Source: Motacilla alba alba (taxonomy: Eukaryota; Chordata; Aves; Passeriformes; Motacillidae). From it: 64,000 nt of DNA. Numbering within the stretch: position 1 is the stretch's first letter; each line of letters begins with the position of its first letter. Location of the stretch: the NCBI RefSeq assembly GCF_015832195.1, contig NC_052017.1, positions 50,545,652 through 50,609,651 of the forward strand, given 5' to 3'. This document shows positions 10,877 through 23,800 of this stretch, in pieces. The position numbers and the translations under genes are program-made. The notes under the pieces were generated by a model. The model was not told the DNA's origin. It saw only the letters and a list, made by a program, of their open reading frames with translations, and searched no databases.

Positions 10877-13181
10877 TAATTGAATATATTTGAGAAGAGT
10901 TGGGTAAAACCCAGCAGTTTTTCATAAGAACTTCACTTGTCTGCTGTTGAACTAGAAATGTACAGAATAAAGGAGCATGGTTAACAGAAGATCTTTGAAT
11001 TAGTAAAATTCTTAAGAAACAGGATCCTATCCTTGCATTTGTCAGAGAAATCCAATGTGATTAGCAGTTAGTAGACAACCAGTAACTTTACTCAGGTGAT
11101 CACTAAGCATACATTATTTTCTGGGAGTTTGGCTTGCAATTCCCACATCTTATTTGCAGAAGAACTGAGCACACACAGCATGAAAGTAGAATTATTTTTG
11201 AACATGTAAAATACAACATAAGGTTAAGCAATTAGAAAGAGAGAGTTGTTTTACATTGATTTGCAATTATAATAGATAATAGTGATTGCTAATAGATGAT
11301 AGTGATAATACATAAAGTGGTTTTTTTAACCTGAATTTCTACATGCTTTTATTTCTCACTTTATCACAAAGGGATGCTGTACAAATTCATTTATGAGTGT
11401 TAGTGAAGCATCAATATATTACAGAGATGAGCTCTATGAAAAAGTCTAAGAAGAAATTAAGTATTCTGTTTTCCAAGCACAGTTTGAAGAGTGTGCAGTA
11501 AATAAACTATGGGATCATAAAACAAATAGAATAAAACAAAATATTGAATTGCTGCTGACTAAGTAAGTGGCTTACATTCTGCACCTCAAATGAAGAAGTC
11601 CTGTGGAAAAATAGAATGAGATCATATAATTAAATGTTGTACCATAATGGATCCTCACTAGCATGAGAATTACATTTCACTAGTAACATTAAATCTAGCC
11701 TTTGCAAACATTTCAGTGCCTGACTCTGCAATTTAGTACTATTATTTTTATGTGAGAGCTTTGATATATAATTATTATATAGAATCTGCCTATGGTCAGT
11801 GGCCAGCAGTTGTGCGGAACTATACGTATTAAGAAGTACGATTCATCAATTTCTAGAAAACTTGGTATATTCCTTTAAAGAGGTGCCATATTGTCAATAA
11901 AATTCTAGTGGGTGGGATGGGATGATAATGTAAATTATGTGATTGAAATATAAAGTGATGCATAGGTCGAAATTTAAAGTACTCTTTCACAAAATACAAA
12001 CCTCTGCACTTGGAAATTTCTCAAATTTTGTGTCAGCAAGACTTTCTCAACACCACCCACAGACTCTGAAAGACAGTTAAACAGTTAAACATACCCTTGA
12101 AAATGTAATATAATCTCCTAAGTCACTTCAGCATTTTCAGTATCTTCACTGGACAAACTATGTAATACTTCTGGTATGCATTTTATGGAAGAACAGAGGA
12201 AAACATGGGAAAGTCTCACCATCAGAGCTGGAAGTGCCAAGAGGGGATCACTCTGTATTTACCCTGCTATTACTATTCCCTCTCTCAGAATTGACTTAGG
12301 CAAGACATAAATTTGATCTATTGTGCTTGAAATCCAAGAGCAGAAGTATTCCAGTGAAATATTTTAGCCTCAGGTGTGTGGATCTTAGCATTATGCTTTT
12401 CTCTTTCAAAAGTAAGAGATCAGTTCCAGTGATTTAATTTCAATATGGGAGTAATTCTTACAGATCATCAATTGCAACCTACAATAAGTAAGCAAGAAAA
12501 ATGGAGCTGCAACTTCCAGGGCTGCAATATGTTATTAGGGAACAAACTCTGCCCTGTGTAAGAAGAAGAACATACAGGTCCTAGCCGTGGGGGAGCACTA
12601 GATTAAAATATGTGACTCAGGTCACCAGATCATTTATGCACAGGAGGGTATGCTCTGCAGAAGGAAGCATTTCTTTATTCTCCAGGTGCTGGAATGGTGC
12701 AGACATCCTCTCCATATGGACTCTGAGGCAGGAAACAGGCTTGTATTCATCACTTCAAAGCTCTTCAGGGTGACTCTCAGTTACCTTTTGTCAAAACTGG
12801 GCAGGTGGAGGAGACACCTCTTTTCAACCAACCTTCTCTTCCAAACAAAAATTACCCAACTTACAGCTATTTTCAGTATGTTGATGTCCAGTTACTTGGA
12901 GAGCTGTTTACCTGAAATCTTACAGATTTCCACTGGGCATCTACATTTTACTTTCATCACACTCAAATTTCCTTTCTCTTAATGCCATTTTCAAGCTTTC
13001 TGACCATGGATATTTACCTCTGGTTGCCCTCATCTACTTCCCACTGTTGAGATGCTGTGCTCGGGTGTAGGGGGGGAAGTAGGGATGCTTTTTACATGGT
13101 TTATTAGATAGTCTGTTGGGTTCTGACAATACGAGGTTCTATTCCATTTGACTAATAGTTAGAGAGATGCTACAATCTAGT
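10877..13181. other. AT-rich stretch without recognised genes
   Basis: No family is recognised. A 110-codon frame at 12650-12982 (plus) looks like chance. Small local repeats of the GATAATAGTGAT type occur at 11270-11310. Confidence 0.5.
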
Positions 13182-13306
13182 TTGATGTTTGTTTTTGTAA
13201 ATTTTGTTTGTTTGTTTGTTTTGTGCTTTATTTTGTGTTTTGTTTTGTTTTGGTTTGTTGTTGTTGCTGTTGCTGCTGTTTTCGGGTTTTTTTATTATTA
13301 TTAATT
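13182..13306 (+). repeat. Compound T/G-rich simple repeat
   Basis: A run of (TTTG)n grades into TTTTG units, then TTG/CTG triplets and finally TTA triplets. Mixed low-complexity DNA of this kind is common in vertebrate intergenic sequence. Confidence 0.85.
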
Positions 13307-13492
13307 TATTAGGAATTTCATCCTCTGAGGTCAAGTGCTTCTTAGTTTATAAATCTGAAGTATTTAGATAAATAGTTTATATGTAAAAATGCTATAATTT
13401 TAATATATAATATTTAGATATTTAATTTATATTAAATGTTTGGTTATACGACCTTAAAATGCGTGTTTCAAAATGTCTTGCTCAGTAGAACT

Positions 13493-13534
13493 GAAATTCA
13501 GATTTCATGCAATGAAATTCAGATTTCAAGCAAT
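13493..13534. repeat. 21-bp tandem duplication
   Basis: Two adjacent 21-bp units, 13493-13513 and 13514-13534, differ at a single base (GAAATTCAGATTTCA[T/A]GCAAT). It is a recent-looking slippage or unequal-exchange event. Confidence 0.9.
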
Positions 13535-16500
13535 GAATAGCAAAAATGATGAAAAAAGAAGATCGAAAACTTTGAACAAATGATATCTGGGAAAATGGTT
13601 GTAACAAGCAAATTGATGGTTCTTGATCCTTAAATAACATGAAAACAAAACAGATTTTAAAAAAAAGAGCAGTTACTATTGCCAAATGAGTAGCTAAATG
13701 CAGCTCAATGATAACTGATTACTCATACCAAATAACTTATTGCAATAGTAGCATATTTGAAAAGTGGTGGCATTTAAATAAGAATGAATAACACTAAAAA
13801 AAAATCAGTAATCTTGGAATCTATTGATTCATTCTGTGTCAATCAGAGTGGAAGTTGGTTTTTAGAAAAGCTTTAGTACAAAGAACACATTCACAGGTTT
13901 AGTTTACGTTAAAATTTCAATTATTTTATATCATTCGGATAAAATATACATTAAAATACTAGCTTTTCCTAAAAAACATTGACAATCAAAGACTGAATAG
14001 TTTGATGTTTAACTTCTGAACTTCCATCTATCCTTAGGGTATGAAAGCTACCTGGCCTCTTTATTTTTAAATCAGAGCAATGGATCAAGTTGGCATTGGT
14101 GGCAAAATCAAATGCCTAAAACATCTGCATCTGTGAAGAAATAAATTGCACCTCCCAATGCCTGTAATTCTAAGAGCAGACAAAACCAGAGGAGATGTAA
14201 ACACTGTTTTGGAAGCAGCAGGATCAAATGGGATGGGAAGGCACCAAGCATGAATCAGACACCAGGAAAAGAGAAGGGCTGATAATTTGGAGTGTTTGAA
14301 TCATCTTCTTTCCTTTGTCACTGGAAATTCTTATACTTTGTTTTAAAGGAGAAATGTTCCTGAGCAGGAGAATAGCAGAATAATTTACTGTCTCTCTTTA
14401 CTTCATTTTGTCTCATTTCCCCTTAAAAAAACTAATTTTGTTTCTATTGTATTCTATGCAGACTCTAGACTTGTTTGATCATTACGTAGTTCTTTTGTCA
14501 TCAGCAAAGGAATACATTTCTGACAGGATACAGAAATGCCATGTTGTGCTAAGTCAGGTGACCAATTAATATAGGTTTTTAATATGGACTTTTTGCCAAA
14601 CTATCTGAATTATCCTCTGAGGTTGGGGTTAAGTGCTTCTGATTAAAATAAATAGTAAATATCTGCAAAAAATCCATATAAAATGTAATTTAGCATCAAA
14701 AACAGACAAAAAAATCATTATACTAGTTTGTAGAAACCAATAGCTGTATTTATTCAAACTAGCACATACACAGGGATGTCTGCAGAGCTCTCTCTGACCA
14801 TGCAAACACTCTCAGCTTTGTCCATGGTCATTTTGTGGTTCCAGAAAATCTTTTCAGGGTTGGAGATTTTAGTGGTTTACTGTTCAGGAAATGTACAATT
14901 TCACTAGAAAGAGTACACCGTATCTCTGAACACTCTAAGAGCATAAACAGCAGATAATATCAAATGGATATTGAAAGAATTGGAGCTAGTTTTAGTCTTA
15001 AATACTAAACTCTGATTGGTTTTAACCTTCTGCTTTTAAAAACAACTGATCTGAGTAATGTTGTATCTCAACTGTTATGGCAATTGATATGACCAAACTT
15101 TCAGTACTAGGGTAATAATCAGGTATTTAATACAGATGAAGGACTCTCATTCAGTGTTTGATCTCTCTCAAATAGCACCTATATCTCATGTTACTTTGCA
15201 AATGTATGCTCCATTAATGTATCCCAAGTTGCTCCTTAAAATGAAATGGGAAGAAAAACAAGCTAAAATCTTACAATGTTGATGTGTAATATTAGAAATG
15301 GTAGAATTAAGTCCCATGATGTCTCGGATAGTGTTGAATGATACTTGCTATCATATACTCGTTACAGTTCTCATTCAAACATAACCATGAGCTTGCAAGC
15401 AACAGAGTTTCAGAACTGCAGTATTGGCACATGCAAATTGAAAATGTTGCTTATCTCTATGATTGGAACAGTTTACTCTTCTCCCAGAAATTTCATGTCC
15501 TATTTACTAAACTTTCAATTTTACATATACCTGTCAAGCACTAACACAAAACATATAAAAACACAATATGAAACACCACATAGCACAAATGTTACAAAAA
15601 AAAAATGCTTTAGTACATCCCAGGAAAATTCACCCAATATAGCCTTTTAGTTATTTCACTTAGGAAACAGACTAAGTAGATGGATTTTATATTAGCTCTC
15701 AACAGTCACATGTTCTGTCAGACCAAAGGGAGAAAAGAATTATGTTGTCCTGTGCTTTCCATCAACAATACTTGGTTTTAAGATGCACACATTTAGAAGT
15801 TGTACTTAAAAGCCCTGTGTTTAATCACAGACTTAATACTGGCTGCCTAGAATGGAAAAAGCACCTTAAGAATTCACCTTCCAAATTAAAGGATATATTA
15901 TAAATGCAAAACAATACCTTGATCATGCTATAAACAGAAACCAAGGTTGGCAAGTTATGTCAATAAAACAGAAATTACAGAAAATAAAGTTATGCAAAGA
16001 TCTATAAATCTCAGAACTTCTTCATAACTCATATATCAAAATAAATAAACTTCATCACTTTTTTTGGTCTATGATTCTAAACAAATCTGGAGGTACCATG
16101 AATTGAATTGTCATTTCTTATTTCCATCACTTGTCATGTCTTAACTGTAAATTATTCCCTTCATGTTTGAAGCCTCCACTATAGGAGAAATTTCTTTTGA
16201 TCATCTTTCTGCTCTGCTACAAATTTTGAAAGCTTCCATTAGATCATGTCAAAATTGCTTTATTTTCTAGATGAATTTATGTAAGAGGCAGAAAACTGTA
16301 TGAATTCTGACATAAAATAAAGACACTAAACCAATCCTTTAGGATTCCTCAAGTAAAACAAAAAGTGACAGGTGTCACACTTCTGTCTGGTTACTGTAAA
16401 CTGTGAAAGTCTCATCTTTGCATTCAGTTAAAAAAAAAATGAAGAAATCACACTGAACGTTCTTTGCTACTAATCTGTCAAGTGTCAACACATGGATTCC

Positions 16501-16845
16501 ACTGAGCTAGACCAATGCTGTCAATTTTAACTACAGTAATTTGTCACATTCCTTCCATAAACTATATGATGGGAACAAAGGAGTAATTTTTTTAATGCTA
16601 AACCCTTTCCTGGATTGTATCTAGACTAGTAGAGTATGAAATCTCTCATGGCTGTGGTCAATATGCTTGTAGCATCAGTGATATAGCAGAATATGAGAGT
16701 TTTGTTTGTATTCATGGCTGTGACCTTTAGCTATGCACATCATCAATTTCTGATCCAAATCCTTGGTTCTTTGGCTGCATCCCCGCCAACATAATTTATG
16801 CCAAGAGATTGTCTTGTGCTCTATGCTTCAGCATTAATAAAAAAT
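13535..16845. other. AT-rich stretch without recognised genes
   Basis: Nothing recognisable was found. Overlapping open frames of 68 and 101 codons at 15338-15650 (plus) are low-complexity, with no domain features and no plausible splice context, so I do not call a gene. Confidence 0.5.
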
Positions 16846-16893
16846 AAAAGGGGAGGGGGGAGAAAAGGGGAAAAAGAAAGAAAGGAGGAAAAA
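16846..16893 (+). repeat. Polypurine tract with G-runs
   Basis: A 48-base uninterrupted A/G tract on the plus strand includes GGGG, GGGGGG and GGGG runs. It can in principle form a triplex, and possibly a G-quadruplex if the later GG pairs take part. It is probably simple-sequence DNA. Confidence 0.8.
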
Positions 16894-17176
16894 CCCCAAC
16901 TAAAATGCAACACCCATCGTAGAAACATTGGTACCACTGTTAGTTGAGTGAGTGATGGCTTGTGAAAGTAGATAGAAATGCCTCACCTGCATGTTTGGCA
17001 TTCTTGTGCAAATAGGTATGCACACCATATGATTTATTTCTGTGGCTGTGGGACACTGTCATGCATAAACAATGAGTTTGGTTTCTTATCACAACCCTTG
17101 ACTGGATGAAATCCTCTGAACTGTTGCCCCTTGTGCCAATGTGTCTTCCCACTGCGATGCATTTCTTCATTTTGGT

Positions 17177-17244
17177 GAGTGCCAAATTCACCAATGAATG
17201 CCAGGTGAATGAATGCCAAATTCACTGGTGAATGCCAGGATAAT
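17177..17244. repeat. 34-bp tandem duplication with inverted motifs
   Basis: Two 34-bp units (17177-17210 and 17211-17244) share GCCAAATTCAC and GAATGCCAGG blocks. Within them ATTCACC and GGTGAAT are inverted copies, so the segment could fold into small hairpins. Confidence 0.85.
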
Positions 17245-19237
17245 GTTGATCACCACAAGAAAGCTTGGAATGATGTCCAAGAAACCTCTTAATTGTGACA
17301 AAATTTTTGCAAGGAGTAGAATAGGGCAAGGTAAATCATCCTTACATTTTTTTTTCTTGTTTAGCACAATATTCAGCTTGTTGCTAATACTTCTGTTTAG
17401 TCAGCTGCAAAGGAATATGAACTACTTCATTTCCAGTGGAGTTACAGCTCCCTTTCCCTAGAAAACAGGAACCTGGCATTCACATGTGCCTTGCATTTAG
17501 ACTTCAGAAAAATACCTATAAAGGCTGTATCAAGTGGAAGTGGGTATAATCCATAACTTTATGAATACTGGCTAAGTGAATATCTTCCTGTAATCTTCAT
17601 TACCACAGAACCTTCTCCATCTAACTGTCTCATCTAATGCCCTGCTCTGGGGTCAAGACTTAAAAATGGGAGCATTAGCTAACTGAAGTATTAGCTCCTC
17701 AGAGGGCTCATCATAAACTATTGATGATGGTCTTGCCTTATTCTTATGTCTTATAGATCTAGTCAGTGTCAGCCATGTTAATATTTTTTTTTTCATTTCA
17801 CTTACCATGTACAATGTCTGAATAATTTCCTGGTTTATAAGCTTAATACTTTTCTTCGTATTTTCTTTTTCTTTTTGAATTAGTCCTGAATCTTGTGTCT
17901 GGGATATTTCATAGGGCATGAGTTTCAAGATTAATAGTGGGACCCGATTTAATCTTATATTTCCTAGGAAGCTGCCTCTGTACATAAAAAACTACTTTTT
18001 ATTCTATTTATTAGATTGTATATCATAGGAAATGCAGCAGGAAATAGAACAAGGATGATTACAAATTACTTTCCAAGCTAGTTGCTAAACAATACCAAGA
18101 CAAAGAACTTTTCCGCTTTTCTTCACAATTATCCTTTTTTTTTTTTTTTTCATTCTCACTATATATATATCTAATGATATAGTTTGGCTTGGAAATAATT
18201 AACTTTCTATTCCAGAGAATAAAAAGTTGGTAAATTTAAATAATTATATATATTGTTTTATAAGCAGTGTGATAGTTAAGCTTAACCCGGTGACATTTCT
18301 GCTCCCTGTTTCTCTCTGTAGCACTTGTTGCTCTCATGTGGGAAACTGCTTCCATGGAAACACCCTCTGCTCTGTATGGTGTCTGCTTTCGATTTAATGC
18401 ATTTTTCATAACATTTTTTTTCTCCATTTTTATGAAGAATTTACCATGCTTTGGATATTCTTTGTTTCCCACCATTGGTAATATTCATGTTCTCCCACCC
18501 CTGTTCACAAATACTGGGTGTGTTGCACATATCCACACCAATTTGTGTGATTCCCTTGGGGCTGATGATGTGACTTCGCTATAAGTTCAGGTCACAGACA
18601 CCACGTGTCTACTTGATCTCATGCAGTACACACTGTGCAGCTCATCCAGGTCTGCTTAAACTACCTCAGGATTCACCACTACATGGATCCACAGCAAGAT
18701 ACATCATTTGCACTATGGTAAAATGCAGCATGTGAAATATGGGAAATGAAACAGTGATTAAAAATTTTAGGATTTGAAGAGAGACAAAAAAAAAAAAAGG
18801 TAGCTTTTCAAGAACCAAATTCTTGAAAAAAACAGTAATTTTCGAGGGGAGTCTGTGATTCACTGCAGTCTCCAATTTTGTTTATATCTGGAGAAAAATT
18901 AAAATATGTCACATGCAGAGAGCAACTAGACTAAGAGTGATATAAATGTGAGGGTTTTTTAGTCTGTTCCATCTTTTCCTTAGTCAAGTCAACACCAGAC
19001 TTTGGTGTCAGCAGAGCTTTCTGAAGGGATTTGCTTTTTAAAAATGGTACTAGATTAAAAGACAAAAACAGACAGCAAACTAAAGCAGACAGCAAACTAA
19101 AACTCACAACAATTTTTTAATAAAAATAAAATAAAAAACATGGTATTCAAAAATTAATAGTAAAAGTAATATTGAGGTCCTTCTTGTTCTTCAAATAAAT
19201 AATATAAATGTTGTACACACAATAGAAAACATATATA
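17245..19237. other. AT-rich stretch with homopolymer and AT repeat
   Basis: It holds a T16 run at 18135-18150, followed by a short (AT)n at 18160-18170, an A12 run near 18787, and a 17-bp tandem pair at 19069-19102. No coding signal is seen. A 110-codon minus frame at 17653-17985 has no family resemblance. Confidence 0.5.
19069..19102. repeat. 17-bp tandem duplication
   Basis: Two adjacent units of CAGACAGCAAACTAAAG at 19069-19085 and 19086-19102 differ only in the last base. Confidence 0.88.
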
Positions 19238-19306
19238 TCATAGAGACATTGAATGATTTGAGTGAAAAGGAATCTTTAAAGATCACTTATCCAACTCCCT
19301 TGCTGC
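19238..19306 (-). mobile_element. CR1 LINE 3' tail remnant
   Basis: A ~70-bp block on the plus strand matches the reverse complement of the CR1 3' terminus. ATCATAGAGACATTGAATG is followed by AAGGAATCTTTAAAGATCA and TCCAACTCCC, paralleling the family's CATAGAAT...GGAAGGGACC...AAAGATCATCTAGTCCAAC pattern. It is short and diverged, hence an old copy. Confidence 0.6.
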
Positions 19307-20299
19307 ATACTAAAATTGTCATTCAAATTGTGAAGTAAAAGAGTCAAAAGTTAGAAAATGCCACAACCAAGTTTGTTTTTGCAGCAGTTCTACCTGCATG
19401 TGAAAAACCTGGCAGCTACTAATTAACATTCAGTAGAAGATGAGAATTCCCATTAGGCTAATTTAACAATACCAAAGACTAATTTTTTTATTTTTTTTTT
19501 CAAAATAGCTGATTAGCACTGGTAGAGTGCTCTTAAATGCAGGTAAGTCTTGAGGAAGTGCTTTCCAATACATTTCAGCACTTTTAAACATGGATTCATG
19601 ACCCATTTCTTATAGTTTTGTGTTATGAAGCATGGAATTTGTAGGGATTTATCATGTACACCTTAAATACCTGAGCAATCTTTACCCTTGCAACCAACAT
19701 TCATTCTCTCCCCATTGCTACTGGAGATTTCATGTAAAGTACAGATGTAAAGTACAGCAGTTTATTCTGTCACATTGTCTCTCTTTCTCTGGTATTTAGG
19801 TAACAGTATCTTCTCCATTGTCTAAATCCATCAGCTATCTGGAGTTCTAGTTAGCCATGTAAATGTAAGTGAAGGTGATCAATTAATAGTGTTAAGTGTT
19901 AGCTTTGGTCACTGAAAGAGGAAGAGGTATGTAGAAAACAGGAGCACAGGATTGTAAGAGAGAATGTACTGCTTACAGTCTGTTTATAATTTCAGCTTTT
20001 TTAGCAGAGCCTTGCTTGGATTCGATGTCTACATGTTCTGCAGTGCTCACACTGCACATATTCAAAGGAATTTGTCCAAATTATTGTCAATCCCTTGACT
20101 GTCTCCTTTCCAATGGAGATGGGATCTTTTGAATCTCACTTACCTACTCTAGCCCTTTGATGCTTATGAAAGAACAGGTTCTAAGATAGTTTACCATTAG
20201 ATGGTGAAAAGATGGTTTACCATTTATTAAGGATATGTAGAAGGGACATCCAAGCACCCTGAAATGTGAAGTTCACTTAGATCCAGACAGAGTCATTGT
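19307..20299. other. AT-rich stretch, nothing recognised
   Basis: There is no repeat family, RNA gene or convincing open frame. A T10 run lies near 19490. Confidence 0.5.
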
Positions 20300-20870
20300 A
20301 TATGGTTATCTCTAAAATGAACCGGAGAAAACTCTTTGGGTACCAGCATTTCTGATCTGTTGGAGCCTTCCTTCGGGACAGGACTGAGGTAGAGATTGCT
20401 GGAAAAATCTTACTCTTTGTCTGCCCAATGATGCCAAAGTTACAATTAGTGGTACATACAATAACAGAAGACATCTGATTTTGACCAGCTGGCCCTTCTT
20501 CAGCAGCAACACAAGAAGTTTGAGGTACATTCTCTGACATGCTCTGTTATACCAATGTGTGAAGGTAGTGAGTAGTGGAACAGCATAACCCCTAGCTCCA
20601 AGAAAACCAGCAGGAGAGGCCCTGGCCCTGTGCCACTGGAGTGCTCTGCATAGGAGTCTCTGAGAAACATGTGCCCTGCAGTGTCTGCCCACAGACAGCA
20701 AACAGTGCCTTGGCATGTGTTGCTAGTAGAACCCTGGAAAAGTCCAAAATGGTTTTAATCTTTGGGCTTGGAGCACAATTGGAACTGGTCTCAGAAGGCA
20801 GAAAGTCATAATGCGGTCCTTGACAGCACCTTGCTTCATGCTTCAGAGCAAACACTCCTGTCTCTTGACT
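20300..20870 (-). other. GC-richer island with overlapping open frames, unknown
   Basis: This ~570-bp block is less AT-rich than its surroundings and keeps minus-strand frames open for 87, 134 and 87 codons (20277-20540, 20312-20716, 20592-20855). None shows a domain I recognise, and they overlap in different frames, which fits a single decayed retrocopy or transposon fragment broken by frameshifts, or simply lower stop-codon density. No poly(A) tail or target-site duplication was identified. I cannot name a parent. Confidence 0.25.
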
Positions 20871-23800
20871 TTAAAACACAGAGACATGAGATGATCTGCT
20901 CAAAGTGTCACACATTTCTGCTGGCAGCCATGGTGTGCAACTAGTCAATAGCTTTTCTTTTGGCTATTTCTCATCGCTAAAAATCTGAAGGGGGAGTAAT
21001 TAGAAAAAAAAAATGTCAACACAAATGATGTTTAAGGCCCATGCTAAGAGCTTACTCATGCCATCTGCTTAAGAAAATCATCCCTCCAGTAAATTAATTT
21101 TTAATTTGAACAAGAACCTTGGTTTAGTCACACCACAGTCATTTTTAATTATGTTATTGAGACTGTGTTGGATTTTTCTTGCCCTTCTGGGCTGATGCTC
21201 TATTTCCTCATCAGTGCAGCCTCTCCTTTGTTCTTCATTAGGAAGACAGGGACTCAAAACACTGCACAAAGCAGACCCACTATCTTTTTTATTTTATTAA
21301 TATTAATGCAGGTTTCTTATTTTCCTAAAAATAAACTCATCTACTTTTCTCATTTCCCAGCTGTCACACAGAGGCATTTTTAGCATCTCTTTGTACCAGG
21401 AATCTATAAATAGGAGTATCTAGGTACAAAACAAGGAAAGAGTTTTTCCCCTCTTCCTTTGAAATAGGTGGGAATAAAAAGGATATTTGAAAGAAAACAG
21501 TAAAGAGAGGAATGCTGAATGTGTACACATTCTTCTAAATACATATGGCAATTAATCAATTAGAGATACATTAAGACTACTGTACTTTAAGAAACAAGGA
21601 AAGTGATACCTACCTAGCTCAGAAGTCTCAATAAATATTTGGATACCACAAGGCATTTTGCATGGGTGCTTCTTGGAAAAAGAATTCATAAGCTGAGAAA
21701 TTTTAAGTATTTTAAGTATATGTTCAGCTTCAGTGTTCTGTGTGGATTAAACTGTTGTACATGGACAGCATATCTGCACAATGCTTTTGAAGATTAGATG
21801 GTCAACAGTAGCATTGACACAGCCAGCGCTCTCCTACTACACTCCAAAAATTGCACTCCACCATGACAACCTACTGTGCAATAAAGTCTGCTTCATGGGA
21901 AGGAATGTATCTCATCAGTGTGACTGATGATCCCACTGTGTAACAGGATATTTCCATTGAAGTGCTATGGGAAATGCAATAGAACACAATCAAAAGTGTC
22001 TGGATTTAAGATATTAGAGGGGACAAAGATAGAATCTAGATCTCAGATTCAGTGATTCCTTTCAATTTATCACATGACCAGTCATTTCTTGCCTGGCTAT
22101 TGTTGTTTTGCACCTATTCTCTGGTGCTACTTTAGCAATGACTGCAAAAACACAGAGATTTGTGAGGTGGTAGTTAACTTCTTCACGAGAGAAAGGACTC
22201 TGGCTTTGCATATCAACTGCTGCAGAACTACAAATATTCTTAGTGCCATGATCTAACTACAAATATTCTTAGTGCTCCTGCCCCACAGGCAGCTGCAGCA
22301 TTGAAAGGGGAGAATGCTCAAAAGACATTTGCTATAAACTTGTCTTGGTTGACACACCACTTTATCTCAGTTTAGTTAGTAGGGAGAGTCTCCACTGGTT
22401 GATTTAAAAGGAAATGGCCATCTTGCCCAATTTTCCACAAGTATGTTTATAGATGCCTGGTCAGAAGAAAGGCCATTTCTTAAACATTGATTTGTATCCT
22501 GGAAAATAATTTAATTTCAAGGAATTTTAAACTGAGACACAATGCTAAAGAAAGATACAATGGAAGAACTGGGAAGTATTATAGTTCTAGGACAAGACTC
22601 CAGACTGTTGAACCATCCTTTGTGCAGTGGACAGATTTATCTGGGGGGAAAAAAGGGAGAGTATCTCACCAAGGTTTCATCACCACTACAGAGATTTTCT
22701 ATAGAGTCGTCAGTGACGTGATCAAAGCTGCCTTAGCTACCTTTTGTAAAAGAACTGATTTTATTATCTTAAGCCTTTAACTTATTAAAACTTGATTGTG
22801 ATATTTCCTTTATACTTTGCATTGTGTTTTAGGAAATACCTTATGACTGTGGTTATGAACATAAAATTAATAATTCATGCTATACTATGGAGCATCTTGA
22901 TTTTTAATAAAACTTGAAGCTTATTTATGCAAGGGAAATATGCTTTTCATATAGTGGGATACGTGTTCCTCTGGAAGTTTGTAATAAAATATTGCTGGAA
23001 ACATGCAGATCACGTTTCAATATAGCTAGTACTTTATATAGAAGTGCAAATAAGATCTCATCACTGTAGATATTTTGGAGAAGTGCAGGCAGGAAAAACA
23101 ACAATAGGAGAAGGGCGTACTACCCAAGAATTTAAAAATATATTTATTACCTAGAAACATAAGTGCTCACACTCTTGCCCTTGTAGTTTAAAGTATAACA
23201 GTGCACTGTTACTGACTGCTTTCCTGGCCTTTTCTGGATTGAACCTCCACTTTGTTCTGTGCACTCAGAGCTGCTGTGCTCCTTGCCTTACCTCCTGGGG
23301 TCTGCAGAGGAATGGAATTGTGAATCACTGGGACCAGAAGGCAGAGTTAGGAGATTTGGGTGCACAAAACAACCTTCAGATTGTGACAAGATTCTGCCTC
23401 ATCGGTTCGTGTGTCAGGATGAGGCTCTGCTTACACTGCTTTCATATTTCAAGAAAGTGCCAGACAATCCTGGTCTTCTTAGTCTGACAGTTCTCTAAAA
23501 CAAGCCTTCCTTTTCTGTCTTACTCCTAAAAGTTGATAAAGACTCTTTCCTCACAGACTATGCTTGGTTCAGAGCCCATGGGAAGACTGAAAAGCAATTA
23601 AAAACTAGATTTGTTTTCTTACTTTGCATTTTTGAGCGCAAAATATTTTTCCAATAGCTTGGAGATGCTAAGTTCTGAACACTTCCAAATTCTGGAAGAC
23701 CATGGAAGAGGATACTTCCATGATGGGTGGCCTATTTTTTGGTTATTTTTTTGTAATTGCTGATTAAGAGGGTACAACAGATCAAACATGACTGGGCTAG

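Noticed and set aside
12650..12982. 110-codon plus-strand frame
   Set aside because: No domain, no splice evidence, and flanking sequence looks non-coding.
15338..15650. Overlapping 68- and 101-codon plus frames
   Set aside because: Low-complexity sequence in two frames, no family resemblance, AT-rich codons typical of non-coding DNA.
19238..19306. Possible U6 snRNA-like words (CATACTAAAATTG nearby)
   Set aside because: Only a short coincidental match. The rest of the U6 sequence is absent and the block fits a CR1 tail better.
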